Source: Flavobacteriaceae bacterium
GTDB lineage: Bacteria; Bacteroidota; Bacteroidia; Flavobacteriales; Flavobacteriaceae
Assembly: GCA_024762795.1 (NCBI GenBank)
Contig: JANTGS010000005.1
Location: forward strand, 1 to 62,471
Length of the DNA stretch: 62,471 bases
Direction: 5' to 3'
Both the position numbers and the translations under genes were made by a program. Positions 44,409-53,768 of the stretch are shown in pieces; positions within the stretch are counted from its first letter, which is position 1, and the number at the start of each line of letters is the position of its first letter. Under the pieces are notes generated by a model. That model was not told where the DNA came from. It searched no databases and worked only from the letters and a program-made list of their open reading frames with translations.

Positions 44409-47357
44409 GTGAAATACAATTTTAATGAGATAGAAAAAAAATGGCAAAAATATTGGTCGGAAAACCAGACCTTTAAAGCTGAAAATAAAAGTGATAAACC
44501 TAAATTCTATGTTTTGGATATGTTTCCTTACCCCAGTGGTGCCGGACTCCATGTCGGACATCCGTTAGGTTACATAGCGAGTGATATTTATGCCAGATAT
44601 ATGCGACATAAGGGATTTAATGTCTTACACCCAATGGGTTATGATTCTTTTGGATTACCGGCTGAGCAATATGCCATTCAGACCGGTCAGCATCCGGCAA
44701 AGACTACCGAAGAGAATATAAAAACCTACAGAAGGCAGCTCGATCAGATTGGCTTCTCATTCGACTGGAGCAGGGAAGTGCGTACATCCAATCCGAATTA
44801 TTATAAATTCACGCAATGGATCTTTAAGCAGTTGTTTGAGTCGTATTACTGTAAAGATGCCGATCAGGCCAGGCCGATCGCTGAGCTGGAAGAGGTCTTC
44901 GAAATTGAAGGAAATAAAAATATCAATGCGGTAACCGATGAAGGAATTGAAATTTTTTCGGCAGAAGACTGGAAGAATTATTCTGAAATTGAAAAACAAA
45001 AGGTTTTATCAGAATATCGTTTGACCTATTTATCAGAAACTGAAGTGAACTGGTGTCCTGCTTTGGGAACTGTTTTGGCCAATGATGAGATCGTAAATGG
45101 TGTTTCAGAGCGAGGTGGACACCCGGTGGTAAGGAAAAAGATGAAGCAATGGTCGATGCGGATTACAGCTTATGCACAGCGATTACTTGACGGACTTGAA
45201 AAGATCGACTGGCCTCAGCCTTTAAAGGATTCTCAGATCAACTGGATCGGAAGATCGGAAGGAGCTCATGTAGAATTTGCAGTTCAGAATTCAGAATATA
45301 AGATCGGGGTGTTTACAACACGTCCGGATACAATTTTTGGGGTTTCATTTATGACTTTGGCACCTGAACATGAACTGGTACCGGAGATTACAACCGATGA
45401 ATTCAAAGAAGCAGTTGATCAATACAGAACTGCAACAGCAAAGCGAAGTGAAAGAGACAGAATGGCTGATGTAAAGACCATTTCCGGTCAGTTTACAGGG
45501 GCTTATGCGATACATCCTTTTACCGGAAAACCCATCCCGATCTGGATTGGCGATTATGTGCTGGCAAGTTATGGTACCGGAGCTGTGATGGCTGTTCCCT
45601 GTGGAGATCAGCGTGATTATGATTTTGCAAAACACTTTGGAATTGAAATACCAAATATTTTTAAAGATGTGGATATCTCTGAAGCAGCCTGTGAAGATAA
45701 AAATGCCGTGATAGCAAATTCAGATTTCATTTCAGATCTTCCTGCAAAAAAGGCAATAAAGAAGATCATCGAAAAGTTGGAGGAAAAAGGAATTGGAAAA
45801 GGCAAGATCAATTACAGATTAAGAGATGCTATTTTCTCACGTCAACGATACTGGGGGGAACCCTTTCCTGTATATTACAAGAATGATATGCCCTATATGA
45901 TTGATTCTAAATATTATCCGATCACTTTACCCGATGTTGAAAAATATTTACCTACTGAAGATGGGAAACCACCATTGGGAAATGCACATACCTGGGCCTG
46001 GGATACCGAAAAGAATGAGATCGTTTCTAATGAATTGATCGATCATAAAATCATTTTCCCGATGGAGCTCAATACCATGCCGGGCTGGGCGGGAAGTGCC
46101 TGGTATTTTAACCGTTATATGGATGCGAAGAATTCTGATGAATTTGCCGGAAAAGAAGCTTTGGAGTACTGGCGTGATGTTGACCTTTATTTAGGAGGAA
46201 GCGAACATGCCACAGGCCACCTCTTATATTCTCGTTTCTGGCAGAAATTCCTTTTTGATAAAGGTTTTGTTCCTGTAGAGGAATATGCAAAAAAACTGAT
46301 CAATCAGGGAATGATCCTAGGTACGAGTGCTTTTGCATATCGTTGGGAGTATGAGAACAAAGAAAAGCCTGAGGAGCCAAAGAAGACTATTTTTGTAAGT
46401 AAGAATGTCATGGAAAGAATTCTGAAAGAAAGAGAAGGCCTGGGCAAGAAAAAGAAAGCTGTGGTTGGTGAACATGTTGATCTTTTGGGTGTTTCGAAAG
46501 TGAAGAAAGAAGATCAGTATTCTCATTTTACACCCATCCATGCAGATGTAAGATTTGTAAATGCTTCCAATGAGCTGGATGTTGAGGCTTTTAAAAACTG
46601 GAGGCCGGAGTTTAAAGATGCAGAATTTATTTTGGAGGATGGAAAATATATTGTTGGTCGTGAGGCTGAAAAAATGAGTAAATCCAAATATAATGTAGTA
46701 AATCCCGATGATATCTGTCACGATTACGGAGCAGATACTTTGCGTTTGTACGAAATGTTTTTGGGCCCGATAGAGCAGGCGAAACCCTGGAATACAGCAG
46801 GTATTACAGGAGTTTTTGGTTTCTTAAAAAGAATGTGGAAATTATATCATTCAGGAGAAGAAGGAGCATTTTTTGTTTCAGAGGAAGCTCCTTCCAAAGA
46901 AGAATTAAAAACACTGCATAAAACCATTAAAAAAGTTGATGAGGATATCGCTGATTTTTCTTTTAATACTTCAGTAAGTTCATTTATGATTGCTGTTAAT
47001 GAGCTGACCGCTCAAAAATGTAATAAAAGAGCTATTTTAGAACCGCTGGCTGTTATTGTATCACCTTATGCACCTCATATTGCCGAAGAACTCTGGGAAA
47101 AACTGGGGCATAAAGAGTCTGTTTCAACTGCTGAATTCCCTGTCTTTGAAGAAAAATATCTGGTAGAAAGCACTAAGAATTACCCTATTTCTTTTAACGG
47201 TAAATTCAGGTTTACCCTTGAATTACCTTTGGATATGAGTAAAGATGAGATCGAAAGGGTTGTAATGGAGAATGAAAAAACTCAAAAGCAGCTAGATGGA
47301 AGGATTCCTAAAAAGGTAATCGTTGTCCCCGGGAAGATCGTTAATATAGTAGGGTAG
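44409..47357 (+). CDS. leuS: Leucyl-tRNA synthetase
   Basis: 982 residues from a GTG start (44409), the only start that gives the family N-terminus MKYNFNEIEKKWQKYW. The HIGH motif is in PYPSGAGLHVGHPLGY and KMSKS is in REAEKMSKSKYN. The editing CP1 domain is present. It is longer than the E. coli enzyme because of insertions near residues 150-200 and 640-740, which is normal in Bacteroidota. The next gene starts one base inside its stop codon. Confidence 0.96.
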   Translation: MKYNFNEIEKKWQKYWSENQTFKAENKSDKPKFYVLDMFPYPSGAGLHVGHPLGYIASDIYARYMRHKGFNVLHPMGYDSFGLPAEQYAIQTGQHPAKTTEENIKTYRRQLDQIGFSFDWSREVRTSNPNYYKFTQWIFKQLFESYYCKDADQARPIAELEEVFEIEGNKNINAVTDEGIEIFSAEDWKNYSEIEKQKVLSEYRLTYLSETEVNWCPALGTVLANDEIVNGVSERGGHPVVRKKMKQWSMRITAYAQRLLDGLEKIDWPQPLKDSQINWIGRSEGAHVEFAVQNSEYKIGVFTTRPDTIFGVSFMTLAPEHELVPEITTDEFKEAVDQYRTATAKRSERDRMADVKTISGQFTGAYAIHPFTGKPIPIWIGDYVLASYGTGAVMAVPCGDQRDYDFAKHFGIEIPNIFKDVDISEAACEDKNAVIANSDFISDLPAKKAIKKIIEKLEEKGIGKGKINYRLRDAIFSRQRYWGEPFPVYYKNDMPYMIDSKYYPITLPDVEKYLPTEDGKPPLGNAHTWAWDTEKNEIVSNELIDHKIIFPMELNTMPGWAGSAWYFNRYMDAKNSDEFAGKEALEYWRDVDLYLGGSEHATGHLLYSRFWQKFLFDKGFVPVEEYAKKLINQGMILGTSAFAYRWEYENKEKPEEPKKTIFVSKNVMERILKEREGLGKKKKAVVGEHVDLLGVSKVKKEDQYSHFTPIHADVRFVNASNELDVEAFKNWRPEFKDAEFILEDGKYIVGREAEKMSKSKYNVVNPDDICHDYGADTLRLYEMFLGPIEQAKPWNTAGITGVFGFLKRMWKLYHSGEEGAFFVSEEAPSKEELKTLHKTIKKVDEDIADFSFNTSVSSFMIAVNELTAQKCNKRAILEPLAVIVSPYAPHIAEELWEKLGHKESVSTAEFPVFEEKYLVESTKNYPISFNGKFRFTLELPLDMSKDEIERVVMENEKTQKQLDGRIPKKVIVVPGKIVNIVG

Positions 47358-47626
47358 TGAGTAGTTTTTTAGTCGAATCCATAGGAATTATTGCTGCAAT
47401 ACTTACTACTGTCGGTTTCGTTCCTCAAGTGTATAAAACTCTGATCACAAAGGATGTAAAAAGTATTTCTTTAAGTATGTATATTGTATTGTTTGTTGGG
47501 ATCATCTTTTGGCTTGCCTATGGTATTCTGATAGACAGGTTTGCTATTAAAATGGCTAATATGGTATCAGCTTTACTTATCGGAACCATGATCGTTTTGA
47601 AGATCATCTACAAGGACAAAAGTTAA
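47357..47626 (+). CDS. SemiSWEET-type sugar transporter (PQ-loop)
   Basis: 89 residues from a GTG that overlaps the leuS stop codon by one base (TAGTG). Three transmembrane helices form a single triple-helix bundle, with the PQ motif in GFVPQVYKTL (about 20-29) and the KSISLSMY stretch typical of SemiSWEETs. Such proteins work as dimers and carry sugars across the membrane. No nearby sugar gene suggests its substrate. Confidence 0.9.
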   Translation: MSSFLVESIGIIAAILTTVGFVPQVYKTLITKDVKSISLSMYIVLFVGIIFWLAYGILIDRFAIKMANMVSALLIGTMIVLKIIYKDKS

Positions 47627-47698
47627 CACGGTTGATTGTTGACAAGTACTGAAGAAGAAAAGCATATAATTTAGTATATTTGTTAAAAACCAAATGAA

Positions 47699-48652
47699 AT
47701 GAAAAGAAATCTAACAAAACCCAAAGATTTTGTTGTCATATCTTTTCTTTTTGCTGTTTTTTTATCATTTAATATTGGGTATTCTCAAAATCTGTATATC
47801 GGATCGGGAGGAGAATTCTTTTTAAAGAATAATACCCCTTTTACAACGGGTAATACAGTTGTAACTCAGGATTCCTCGGGAAAATTCATGGTAGAGTCGG
47901 GTAATGACTGGGGTTCGGTAACCGAATATGTAAATGGTAAAGTAGAGGCAATAGGAAGAGGAGATACAAAATTACCAACAGGAGATAACGGAGTTTATGC
48001 CCCTGTTGTTGCGAGTCATACCGGAAATATGACAGCCACTTATTTTAATGCCACTCCTGCAAGCGGGTCCAACGGAGCCGATGTAGATGCAGTTTCCGAT
48101 GTTGAATACTGGGAAATGACCGGAAATGCAATCGTAACATTGCCATGGAATGATAACAGTGGAATCTCTGCACTGGTGAATAACAACGGAGGAAAACTTG
48201 AATCAGTTGCCATTGTTGGCCTGAAAGGAGGAACCTGGAATCTGATCAGTGATACAAAAACCGGTACGGTTACAGGCGATCTGCAAAATGGTACTGCTAC
48301 GAGTGATTCCAATGTTTCTGTAGATCTGAACGGATTTTCTCAATACACTTTTGGTATCGACCATCAGGTAGTTTTAAAGGTTGAAAATCTTCTTCTGAAT
48401 AACAATATCAATATAGTTTCTAATCCTGTTTCTTCCTCTGATGAATATATACGTTTTGTTACGAAAGATGAAATGAAAGGTTTAAAACTTTCCTTGTTCG
48501 ATTTAACAGGCAGGGAGATCAAAAATTTTGAAAACGTTACTACTTTTGGAAATATAGGTTCAGTAAAAAAACCTAATTTGAAAAGTGGAGTTTATCTGAT
48601 CAAATTTGAACACGAAGGAAAACAGGGAGTTAAAAAAATAATCATCAAATAA
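47699..48652 (+). CDS. Secreted protein with type IX secretion C-terminal sorting domain
   Basis: 317 residues. N-terminal signal peptide (about 1-30, ending GYSQ). The central part is beta-rich, Gly/Asn/Thr-rich sequence without a recognised domain. The last about 80 residues have the Por/T9SS type A signal: NPVSSSDEYIRF, LFDLTGREI and GVYLIKFEHEGKQGVKKIIIK. It should be carried across the outer membrane by the type IX system and attached to the surface. Followed 11 bases later by a second exported protein gene, probably in the same operon. Confidence 0.85.
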   Translation: MKRNLTKPKDFVVISFLFAVFLSFNIGYSQNLYIGSGGEFFLKNNTPFTTGNTVVTQDSSGKFMVESGNDWGSVTEYVNGKVEAIGRGDTKLPTGDNGVYAPVVASHTGNMTATYFNATPASGSNGADVDAVSDVEYWEMTGNAIVTLPWNDNSGISALVNNNGGKLESVAIVGLKGGTWNLISDTKTGTVTGDLQNGTATSDSNVSVDLNGFSQYTFGIDHQVVLKVENLLLNNNINIVSNPVSSSDEYIRFVTKDEMKGLKLSLFDLTGREIKNFENVTTFGNIGSVKKPNLKSGVYLIKFEHEGKQGVKKIIIK

Positions 48653-48663
48653 AAAAATAAGAT

Positions 48664-49746
48664 ATGTTTAAAAATATACTATCAATCGCAATTATTGTAC
48701 TTGTTGGATATACAGGTATGGCACAGGTCGGAATAGGAACCACTACACCGGATGCTTCTTCTGCACTGGATGTTACAGCTACAGATAAAGGTTTTTTGAT
48801 GCCTCGAATGACTTCAACACAAAAAGATGCCATTGTTTCTCCAGCAGTGGGGTTACAGGTCTATGATACCGATACTAAATCTGTATGGACTTATGATGGA
48901 GCAGCCTGGAAAGAAGGTTCGGGAGGCGCAGGAAAATTTGTGGATGGAGCAACTTCAGACATTGCTTATTATCCGGGTAAAGTTGCCATAGGAGACAGAA
49001 ATACTTTTGGAAACACACACACTTTATGGGTTGAAAAAGTTAAAGTTGACGATTCCAGTAATCACCCAATGAAACTGTATGCAGGTTATGGTGGAACCGG
49101 AACGAATGCTTCAACCGTGGGGATTATTGCAGAAACCCATAATACATCAACCGGAACCATCCAGAATGCTGCGGGTTTGTTTGGAATTGTTGATAATCAT
49201 TCAGGAGCAAAAATAGATAATGGTTTTGGTTCGTGGAATTATATTTTAAACCATAGTACTCTTACCTATGGTGCCGGAGCTTACGATGTGATTTATAATT
49301 ATTCCGGAGGTAATGCTGCTGCAGGTATTGGTACTTTAGGAGGTGTGGAGAATTATGCCGGAGGAAATGTAGATATTGGCGTTGCAGGAAATTTCTATAT
49401 CAGTAATGCCGGCACAATGAATGAAGCCTATGGTATTTCGCTGGCTTATTACGGTGCCGGGTCAGTAACCGATTCTTATGCTATTTTTATCGATAAGGAT
49501 TTTAATAAGGGAACCGGTAAAAATTATTCTATCTATTCAGCTTCTGATGCAGATTCATACTTTAACGGAAATGCAGGTTTCGGAACGGATACTCCTGCCA
49601 GAAAAGTGCATATCAGCGGTGTGATGAGGCTTGAACCTCAGGCTGCTGCTCCGGCAAACGGTGCTATGGGTGATCTGTATGTGGGCACCGATGGTAAATT
49701 GTATTTCCATAACGGAACAACCTGGAAAGAAGTACAATTAAACTGA
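48664..49746 (+). CDS. Exported GIGTTTP-type repeat protein, possible fibre
   Basis: 360 residues with a signal peptide (about 1-20, GMAQ) followed by VGIGTTTPDASSALDV, a stretch found at the N-terminus of many flavobacterial exported proteins, and TGFLMPRMT-like sequence. The middle is Gly/Asn-rich beta-strand repeat sequence, and a second GFGTDTPARKVHISG copy precedes a short C-terminal domain. This resembles tail-fibre-like trimeric proteins, but there is no phage context. Surface location is inferred from its partner upstream. Function unknown. Confidence 0.7.
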   Translation: MFKNILSIAIIVLVGYTGMAQVGIGTTTPDASSALDVTATDKGFLMPRMTSTQKDAIVSPAVGLQVYDTDTKSVWTYDGAAWKEGSGGAGKFVDGATSDIAYYPGKVAIGDRNTFGNTHTLWVEKVKVDDSSNHPMKLYAGYGGTGTNASTVGIIAETHNTSTGTIQNAAGLFGIVDNHSGAKIDNGFGSWNYILNHSTLTYGAGAYDVIYNYSGGNAAAGIGTLGGVENYAGGNVDIGVAGNFYISNAGTMNEAYGISLAYYGAGSVTDSYAIFIDKDFNKGTGKNYSIYSASDADSYFNGNAGFGTDTPARKVHISGVMRLEPQAAAPANGAMGDLYVGTDGKLYFHNGTTWKEVQLN

Positions 49747-49794
49747 TGAGTTCTTAAACTTTGATCTGAATATTTACATTTTATGTAGTTTTTC

Positions 49795-49824
49795 TTTGCA
49801 GATAAAAAAAAGTTTATAAATTTG
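49795..49824 (+). promoter_or_regulatory. Promoter of the trp operon
   Basis: TTTG at 49795-49798, 18 bases, then TAAATTTG at 49817-49824, a near-perfect Bacteroidota promoter. The expected transcription start lies only a few bases before the leader peptide ATG at 49836. Confidence 0.75.
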
Positions 49825-49835
49825 CTCACTTATTT

Positions 49836-49892
49836 ATGAGAAAACAGAATTTAAATACCTGGTGGTGGACTTATCGAAACAAAATTTCGTGA
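49836..49892 (+). CDS. trpL: trp operon leader peptide
   Basis: An 18-codon frame from ATG at 49836 to TGA at 49890-49892. It encodes MRKQNLNTWWWTYRNKIS, with three consecutive Trp codons. It lies directly downstream of the trp promoter and ends 31 bases before an intrinsic terminator, the classic architecture of ribosome-mediated attenuation. When tryptophan is scarce, stalling at the Trp codons should prevent terminator formation. A hairpin CGAAA/TTTCG spans the last codons (49875-49889). Confidence 0.85.
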   Translation: MRKQNLNTWWWTYRNKIS

Positions 49893-49923
49893 GGAATCAC
49901 TTTGGATAAAATATAAATCAAAG

Positions 49924-49951
49924 GCTTGTCTTCACGACAAGCTTTTTTTTT
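49924..49951 (+). terminator. trp attenuator terminator
   Basis: Perfect 7-base stem GCTTGTC (49924-49930) and GACAAGC (49936-49942) with a 5-base loop, followed by nine T (49943-49951). It lies between the leader peptide and trpE. Upstream a CTTTG/CAAAG pairing (49900-49904, 49919-49923) reaches up to the base just before the terminator stem, but I could not resolve a clear antiterminator by eye. Confidence 0.85.
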
Positions 49952-49989
49952 AGAACAATTTCAAAAATTTAAAATAGCAGAGAATAAAA

Positions 49990-51387
49990 ATGAAATACCA
50001 ATTAAAAACCCATTCGAAAAAGATCTTATCCGACACTATTACTCCGGTAAGTATTTATTTAAAGGTCAGAGATAAATATCCCAATAGTATCCTTTTGGAA
50101 AGTTCTGATTATCACGGTAATGAAAACAGTTTTTCTTATGTTTGCTGTAATCCTATTGCTGATATTACTGTGAAAAATGAGGAGATTATTAAAAGATTCC
50201 CGGATGGTAAAAGTGAAATTATTAAGATTAATGATAAGGTAGATGTACCTTCAGAGATCGATGATTTCAGCAAAAAGTTTCAGGCTTCTGATCAGAAATT
50301 CAAGTTTATTCATAACGGACTTTTCGGTTATATAAACTATGATGCGGTAAGATACTTTGAAGATATTTCCATCAGTAAAAAAGAAGGAGATCTAAAAATA
50401 CCCGATGTGTATTATGCGGTTTATCAGAATATCATTGCGATAAATCATTTTAAAAATGAAGCATATATCTTTGCCCACTGTTATGATCAGAAGGAAAATA
50501 CAGATGAGATCAAGCAGTTGATCGCCAACAGAAATTTTGCTACTTTTTCTTTTGAGAATCTTTCTGATGAAGATTCAAACTTAACAGATCAGGAGTATAA
50601 AGAACTAGTATCTCTGGCAAAGGATCACTGTTACCGCGGAGATGTTTTTCAGCTGGTCTTGTCGAGAAGATTTTCTCAGGGATTTAAAGGCGATGAATTC
50701 AATGTTTACCGGGCGCTGCGTTCTGTAAATCCATCACCTTATTTGTTCTATTTTGATTATGGTGATTTTAAGATCTTCGGTTCTTCACCCGAAGCTCAGC
50801 TGGTGGTAAAAGATCAAAAAGCTGAAATTCATCCTATTGCCGGAACTTTTAAGCGTACCGGAAATGACGAAAAGGATCTGGAATCTGCCAAAAGACTTTC
50901 AAAAGATGAAAAAGAAAATGCCGAGCATGTTATGCTGGTTGACCTTGCCAGAAATGACCTGAGCAGGAGTAGTGATCAGGTAAAAGTGGAAACCTATAAG
51001 GAAATTCAGTTTTTCTCTCATGTGATCCATCTGGTTTCTAAGGTTTCAGGTAGAAAATTTGATAATACTTCTACTTTTCAGGTGGTAGCCGATACTTTTC
51101 CGGCCGGAACACTTTCGGGGGCACCCAAACACAAAGCCATGCAACTGATCGATAAATATGAAAAGGTAAACCGGGATTTCTACGGTGGTGCCATTGGTTT
51201 TATGGATTTTAATGGAAATTTTAATCATGCTATTATCATTCGGTCCTTTTTAAGTAAAGATTATCGATTGTATTATCAGGCAGGTGCCGGAATTGTGGCG
51301 AAGTCCTCAGAAGAAGATGAATTACAAGAGGTTTATAATAAGTTGGGAGCTTTAAAAAGTGCCATGGAACTGGCAGAGAATATCTAA
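49990..51387 (+). CDS. trpE: Anthranilate synthase component I
   Basis: 465 residues. Converts chorismate and ammonia or glutamine to anthranilate. The chorismate-binding core contains FGSSPEAQLVV, IAGTFKRTG, DLARNDLSRSS, FPAGTLSGAPK and the C-terminal QAGAGIV. The length and the N-terminal domain agree with TrpE rather than PabB. First structural gene of the trp operon, controlled by the leader peptide attenuator just upstream. Confidence 0.95.
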   Translation: MKYQLKTHSKKILSDTITPVSIYLKVRDKYPNSILLESSDYHGNENSFSYVCCNPIADITVKNEEIIKRFPDGKSEIIKINDKVDVPSEIDDFSKKFQASDQKFKFIHNGLFGYINYDAVRYFEDISISKKEGDLKIPDVYYAVYQNIIAINHFKNEAYIFAHCYDQKENTDEIKQLIANRNFATFSFENLSDEDSNLTDQEYKELVSLAKDHCYRGDVFQLVLSRRFSQGFKGDEFNVYRALRSVNPSPYLFYFDYGDFKIFGSSPEAQLVVKDQKAEIHPIAGTFKRTGNDEKDLESAKRLSKDEKENAEHVMLVDLARNDLSRSSDQVKVETYKEIQFFSHVIHLVSKVSGRKFDNTSTFQVVADTFPAGTLSGAPKHKAMQLIDKYEKVNRDFYGGAIGFMDFNGNFNHAIIIRSFLSKDYRLYYQAGAGIVAKSSEEDELQEVYNKLGALKSAMELAENI

Positions 51388-51394
51388 AAGAATT

Positions 51395-51970
51395 ATGATG
51401 AAAAGAAAGAAGATACTGGTTATAGATAATTACGATTCCTTTACATACAACCTGGTGCATTATCTTGAAGATCTCGATTGTGAGGTTACCGTTAAACGGA
51501 ATGATAAATTTGCCATGGAAGAAGTAAAAGGATTTGACAAGATTCTTTTGTCTCCCGGACCCGGAATTCCGGATGAGGCAGGTTTGTTAAAACCGCTTAT
51601 CCAACAATATGCTCAAGATAAAAGCATTTTAGGTATATGTCTGGGGCAACAGGCTATTGCCGAAGTCTTTGGCGGTAAAATAGAGAATCTTAATGAAGTG
51701 CATCACGGTGTTTCTTCAAAGATCATTCATTACGAAAATGATGACATCCTTTACAAGGACATTCCACAAGAGCTCGAGGTAGGCCGTTATCACTCATGGG
51801 TGGTTTCTAAAAATCTTCCTGAAGAATTAATAGTAACTTCTGTCGATAAAAATGGTGAGATCATGTCGATAAAACATAAGGAATTTGATGTAAGGGCACT
51901 GCAATATCATCCTGAATCTATTCTGACTCCCGAAGGGAAAAAGATATTGAAAAACTGGGTTGAAAATTAA
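51395..51970 (+). CDS. trpG: Anthranilate synthase glutamine amidotransferase
   Basis: 191 residues from the ATG at 51395 (MMKRKKILVIDNYDSFTYN); the start at 51398 is equally possible, and a longer frame inside trpE is not sensible. Class I amidotransferase with the nucleophile Cys in GICLGQQ and the catalytic His/Glu in QYHPESI. Supplies ammonia to TrpE. Seven bases after trpE. Confidence 0.94.
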   Translation: MMKRKKILVIDNYDSFTYNLVHYLEDLDCEVTVKRNDKFAMEEVKGFDKILLSPGPGIPDEAGLLKPLIQQYAQDKSILGICLGQQAIAEVFGGKIENLNEVHHGVSSKIIHYENDDILYKDIPQELEVGRYHSWVVSKNLPEELIVTSVDKNGEIMSIKHKEFDVRALQYHPESILTPEGKKILKNWVEN

Positions 51971-51985
51971 AATTAAGAAAAAACG

Positions 51986-52978
51986 ATGAAAAATATTTTA
52001 AACAGACTGATCAATCAGGAAAAGATCTCTAAAAAAGAGGCTAAAAATGTGTTGGTCAATATTTCTGAGGGGAAATACAATAACAGTCAGATCGCTTCCT
52101 TCCTCACGGTGTATATGATGCGGACCATTTCTGTAGAAGAGCTCGATGGATTTCGAGAGGCTTTACTGGACTTGTGTTTACCGGTAGATCTGTCCGATTT
52201 TAATACGATAGATCTGTGTGGAACCGGTGGTGACGGGAAAGATACTTTTAATATTTCCACACTTTCCTCATTTGTTACGGCCGGAGCAGGGGTAAAGGTA
52301 TCGAAACACGGAAATTATGGAGTTTCCTCCTCCTGTGGTTCTTCAAATGTGCTCGAGTTTTTAGGGGTAAAATTCACCAATGATGAAGATTTATTGAAGA
52401 AAAGCATTGATCAGGCAGGGATTTGTATTCTTCATGCGCCTTTGTTTCATCCGGCCATGAAAAATGTTGCGCCTATCAGGCGTGAACTGGGGGTAAAAAC
52501 TTTTTTTAATATGCTGGGCCCGATGGTAAATCCGTCCTTTCCTAAAAATCAAATGGTGGGAGTTTTTAGTTTGGAGCTGGGAAGAATTTACAATTATATC
52601 TACGAAAATACAGATAAAAATTATGCCATTTTGTACGATCTGGCAGGGTATGATGAGATCTCTTTAACCGGAAACACGAAAATAGCCACCAATAAAGAAG
52701 ATAAGGTGTTTTATCCTGCTGATCTTGGATTGCAAAAATTAAAACCCGAATTGATCAAAGGAGGATTAACCGTCAAAGACAGTGCCGGGATCTTTATGAA
52801 CATCCTTAACGGAAAAGGTACAGAAGCTCAAAATAATGTGGTTTGTGCCAATGCGGGGCTGGCCATAGCAACAGTCAATGGTATTTCCCATCAGGAGGGC
52901 TTTGCCCTGGCACAACAATCTTTAAAAGATAAAAAAGCACTGAAGGCTTTAAAAAAATTACTTGAATTCAGTAAATAG
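51986..52978 (+). CDS. trpD: Anthranilate phosphoribosyltransferase
   Basis: 330 residues. Transfers phosphoribosyl to anthranilate. The PRPP loop is LCGTGGDGKDTFN (about 77-89), and KHGNYGVSS and APLFHPAMKNVAPIRRELG are conserved substrate contacts. A separate gene from trpG, in the order E-G-D-C-F-B-A. Confidence 0.95.
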   Translation: MKNILNRLINQEKISKKEAKNVLVNISEGKYNNSQIASFLTVYMMRTISVEELDGFREALLDLCLPVDLSDFNTIDLCGTGGDGKDTFNISTLSSFVTAGAGVKVSKHGNYGVSSSCGSSNVLEFLGVKFTNDEDLLKKSIDQAGICILHAPLFHPAMKNVAPIRRELGVKTFFNMLGPMVNPSFPKNQMVGVFSLELGRIYNYIYENTDKNYAILYDLAGYDEISLTGNTKIATNKEDKVFYPADLGLQKLKPELIKGGLTVKDSAGIFMNILNGKGTEAQNNVVCANAGLAIATVNGISHQEGFALAQQSLKDKKALKALKKLLEFSK

Positions 52979-52982
52979 ACTT

Positions 52983-53768
52983 ATGAATATTTTAGAGAAG
53001 ATCGTAACGGACAAACGAAGAGAAGTTTTGGCAAAGCAAAGTACTTTACCGGTGGATTTTTTAAAACGATCCCCATTGTTTCAAAGGCCTTTAAATTCCT
53101 TATCGGAAAAAATCCGTTCGGGTTCCGGAATTATAGCTGAATTTAAACGCAGGTCTCCTTCAAAATCGGTGATCAATCAAAATGCAGTGGTTGCTGATGT
53201 GGTAAAAGCTTATAAGGAAGCAGGAGTTTCAGGGATCTCTGTTCTTGGAGATACAAAATATTTTGGAGGGGCCCTCGATGATCTTATTCAGGCCAGAAAT
53301 AGTGTTACAATTCCTCTTTTGCGAAAGGAATTTATTATTGATGAATATCAGATCTATGAAGCCAAAGCTTTTGGTGCGGATGCTATTTTATTGATTGCTG
53401 CGGTTTTAAAGGAAAAAGAAATTACAGAATTTTCAAAACTTGCCAAAATTCTCAATCTTGAAGTTCTGCTGGAAATTCATAACAAAGAAGAGCTCAAAAA
53501 AGCTGATCTTACCGATATTAACTTGGTGGGCGTAAACAACCGGAATTTAAAAACTTTTGAGGTATCGCTTCAGACCAGTAAAGAGTTGTCAAAGCTCATC
53601 CCTGAAGGAAAAGTAAAGATCTCAGAAAGCGGGATCGGTTCGGTTCAGGCGATCGACGAGTTAAAAGCATATGGCTTTAAAGGATTCCTGATCGGAGAGA
53701 ACTTTATGAAAACTGATGATCCGGGAAAATCAGCTAAAGAATTTCTAAAACAACTGAAAAGTGAATAA
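52983..53768 (+). CDS. trpC: Indole-3-glycerol phosphate synthase
   Basis: 261 residues from the ATG at 52983 (MNILEKIVTDKRREV); the upstream frame inside trpD is not family-like. TIM barrel with EFKRRSPSK (catalytic Lys), LRKEFIIDEYQIYEA and GVNNRNLKTFEV, ending with ESGIGS phosphate-binding loop. Eight-base overlap with trpF suggests translational coupling. Confidence 0.94.
   Translation: MNILEKIVTDKRREVLAKQSTLPVDFLKRSPLFQRPLNSLSEKIRSGSGIIAEFKRRSPSKSVINQNAVVADVVKAYKEAGVSGISVLGDTKYFGGALDDLIQARNSVTIPLLRKEFIIDEYQIYEAKAFGADAILLIAAVLKEKEITEFSKLAKILNLEVLLEIHNKEELKKADLTDINLVGVNNRNLKTFEVSLQTSKELSKLIPEGKVKISESGIGSVQAIDELKAYGFKGFLIGENFMKTDDPGKSAKEFLKQLKSE

Noticed and set aside
44850-45020. Insertion in leuS as a possible domain fusion or frameshift
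   Set aside because: Extra segments at these places are typical of Bacteroidota LeuRS and the frame is intact.
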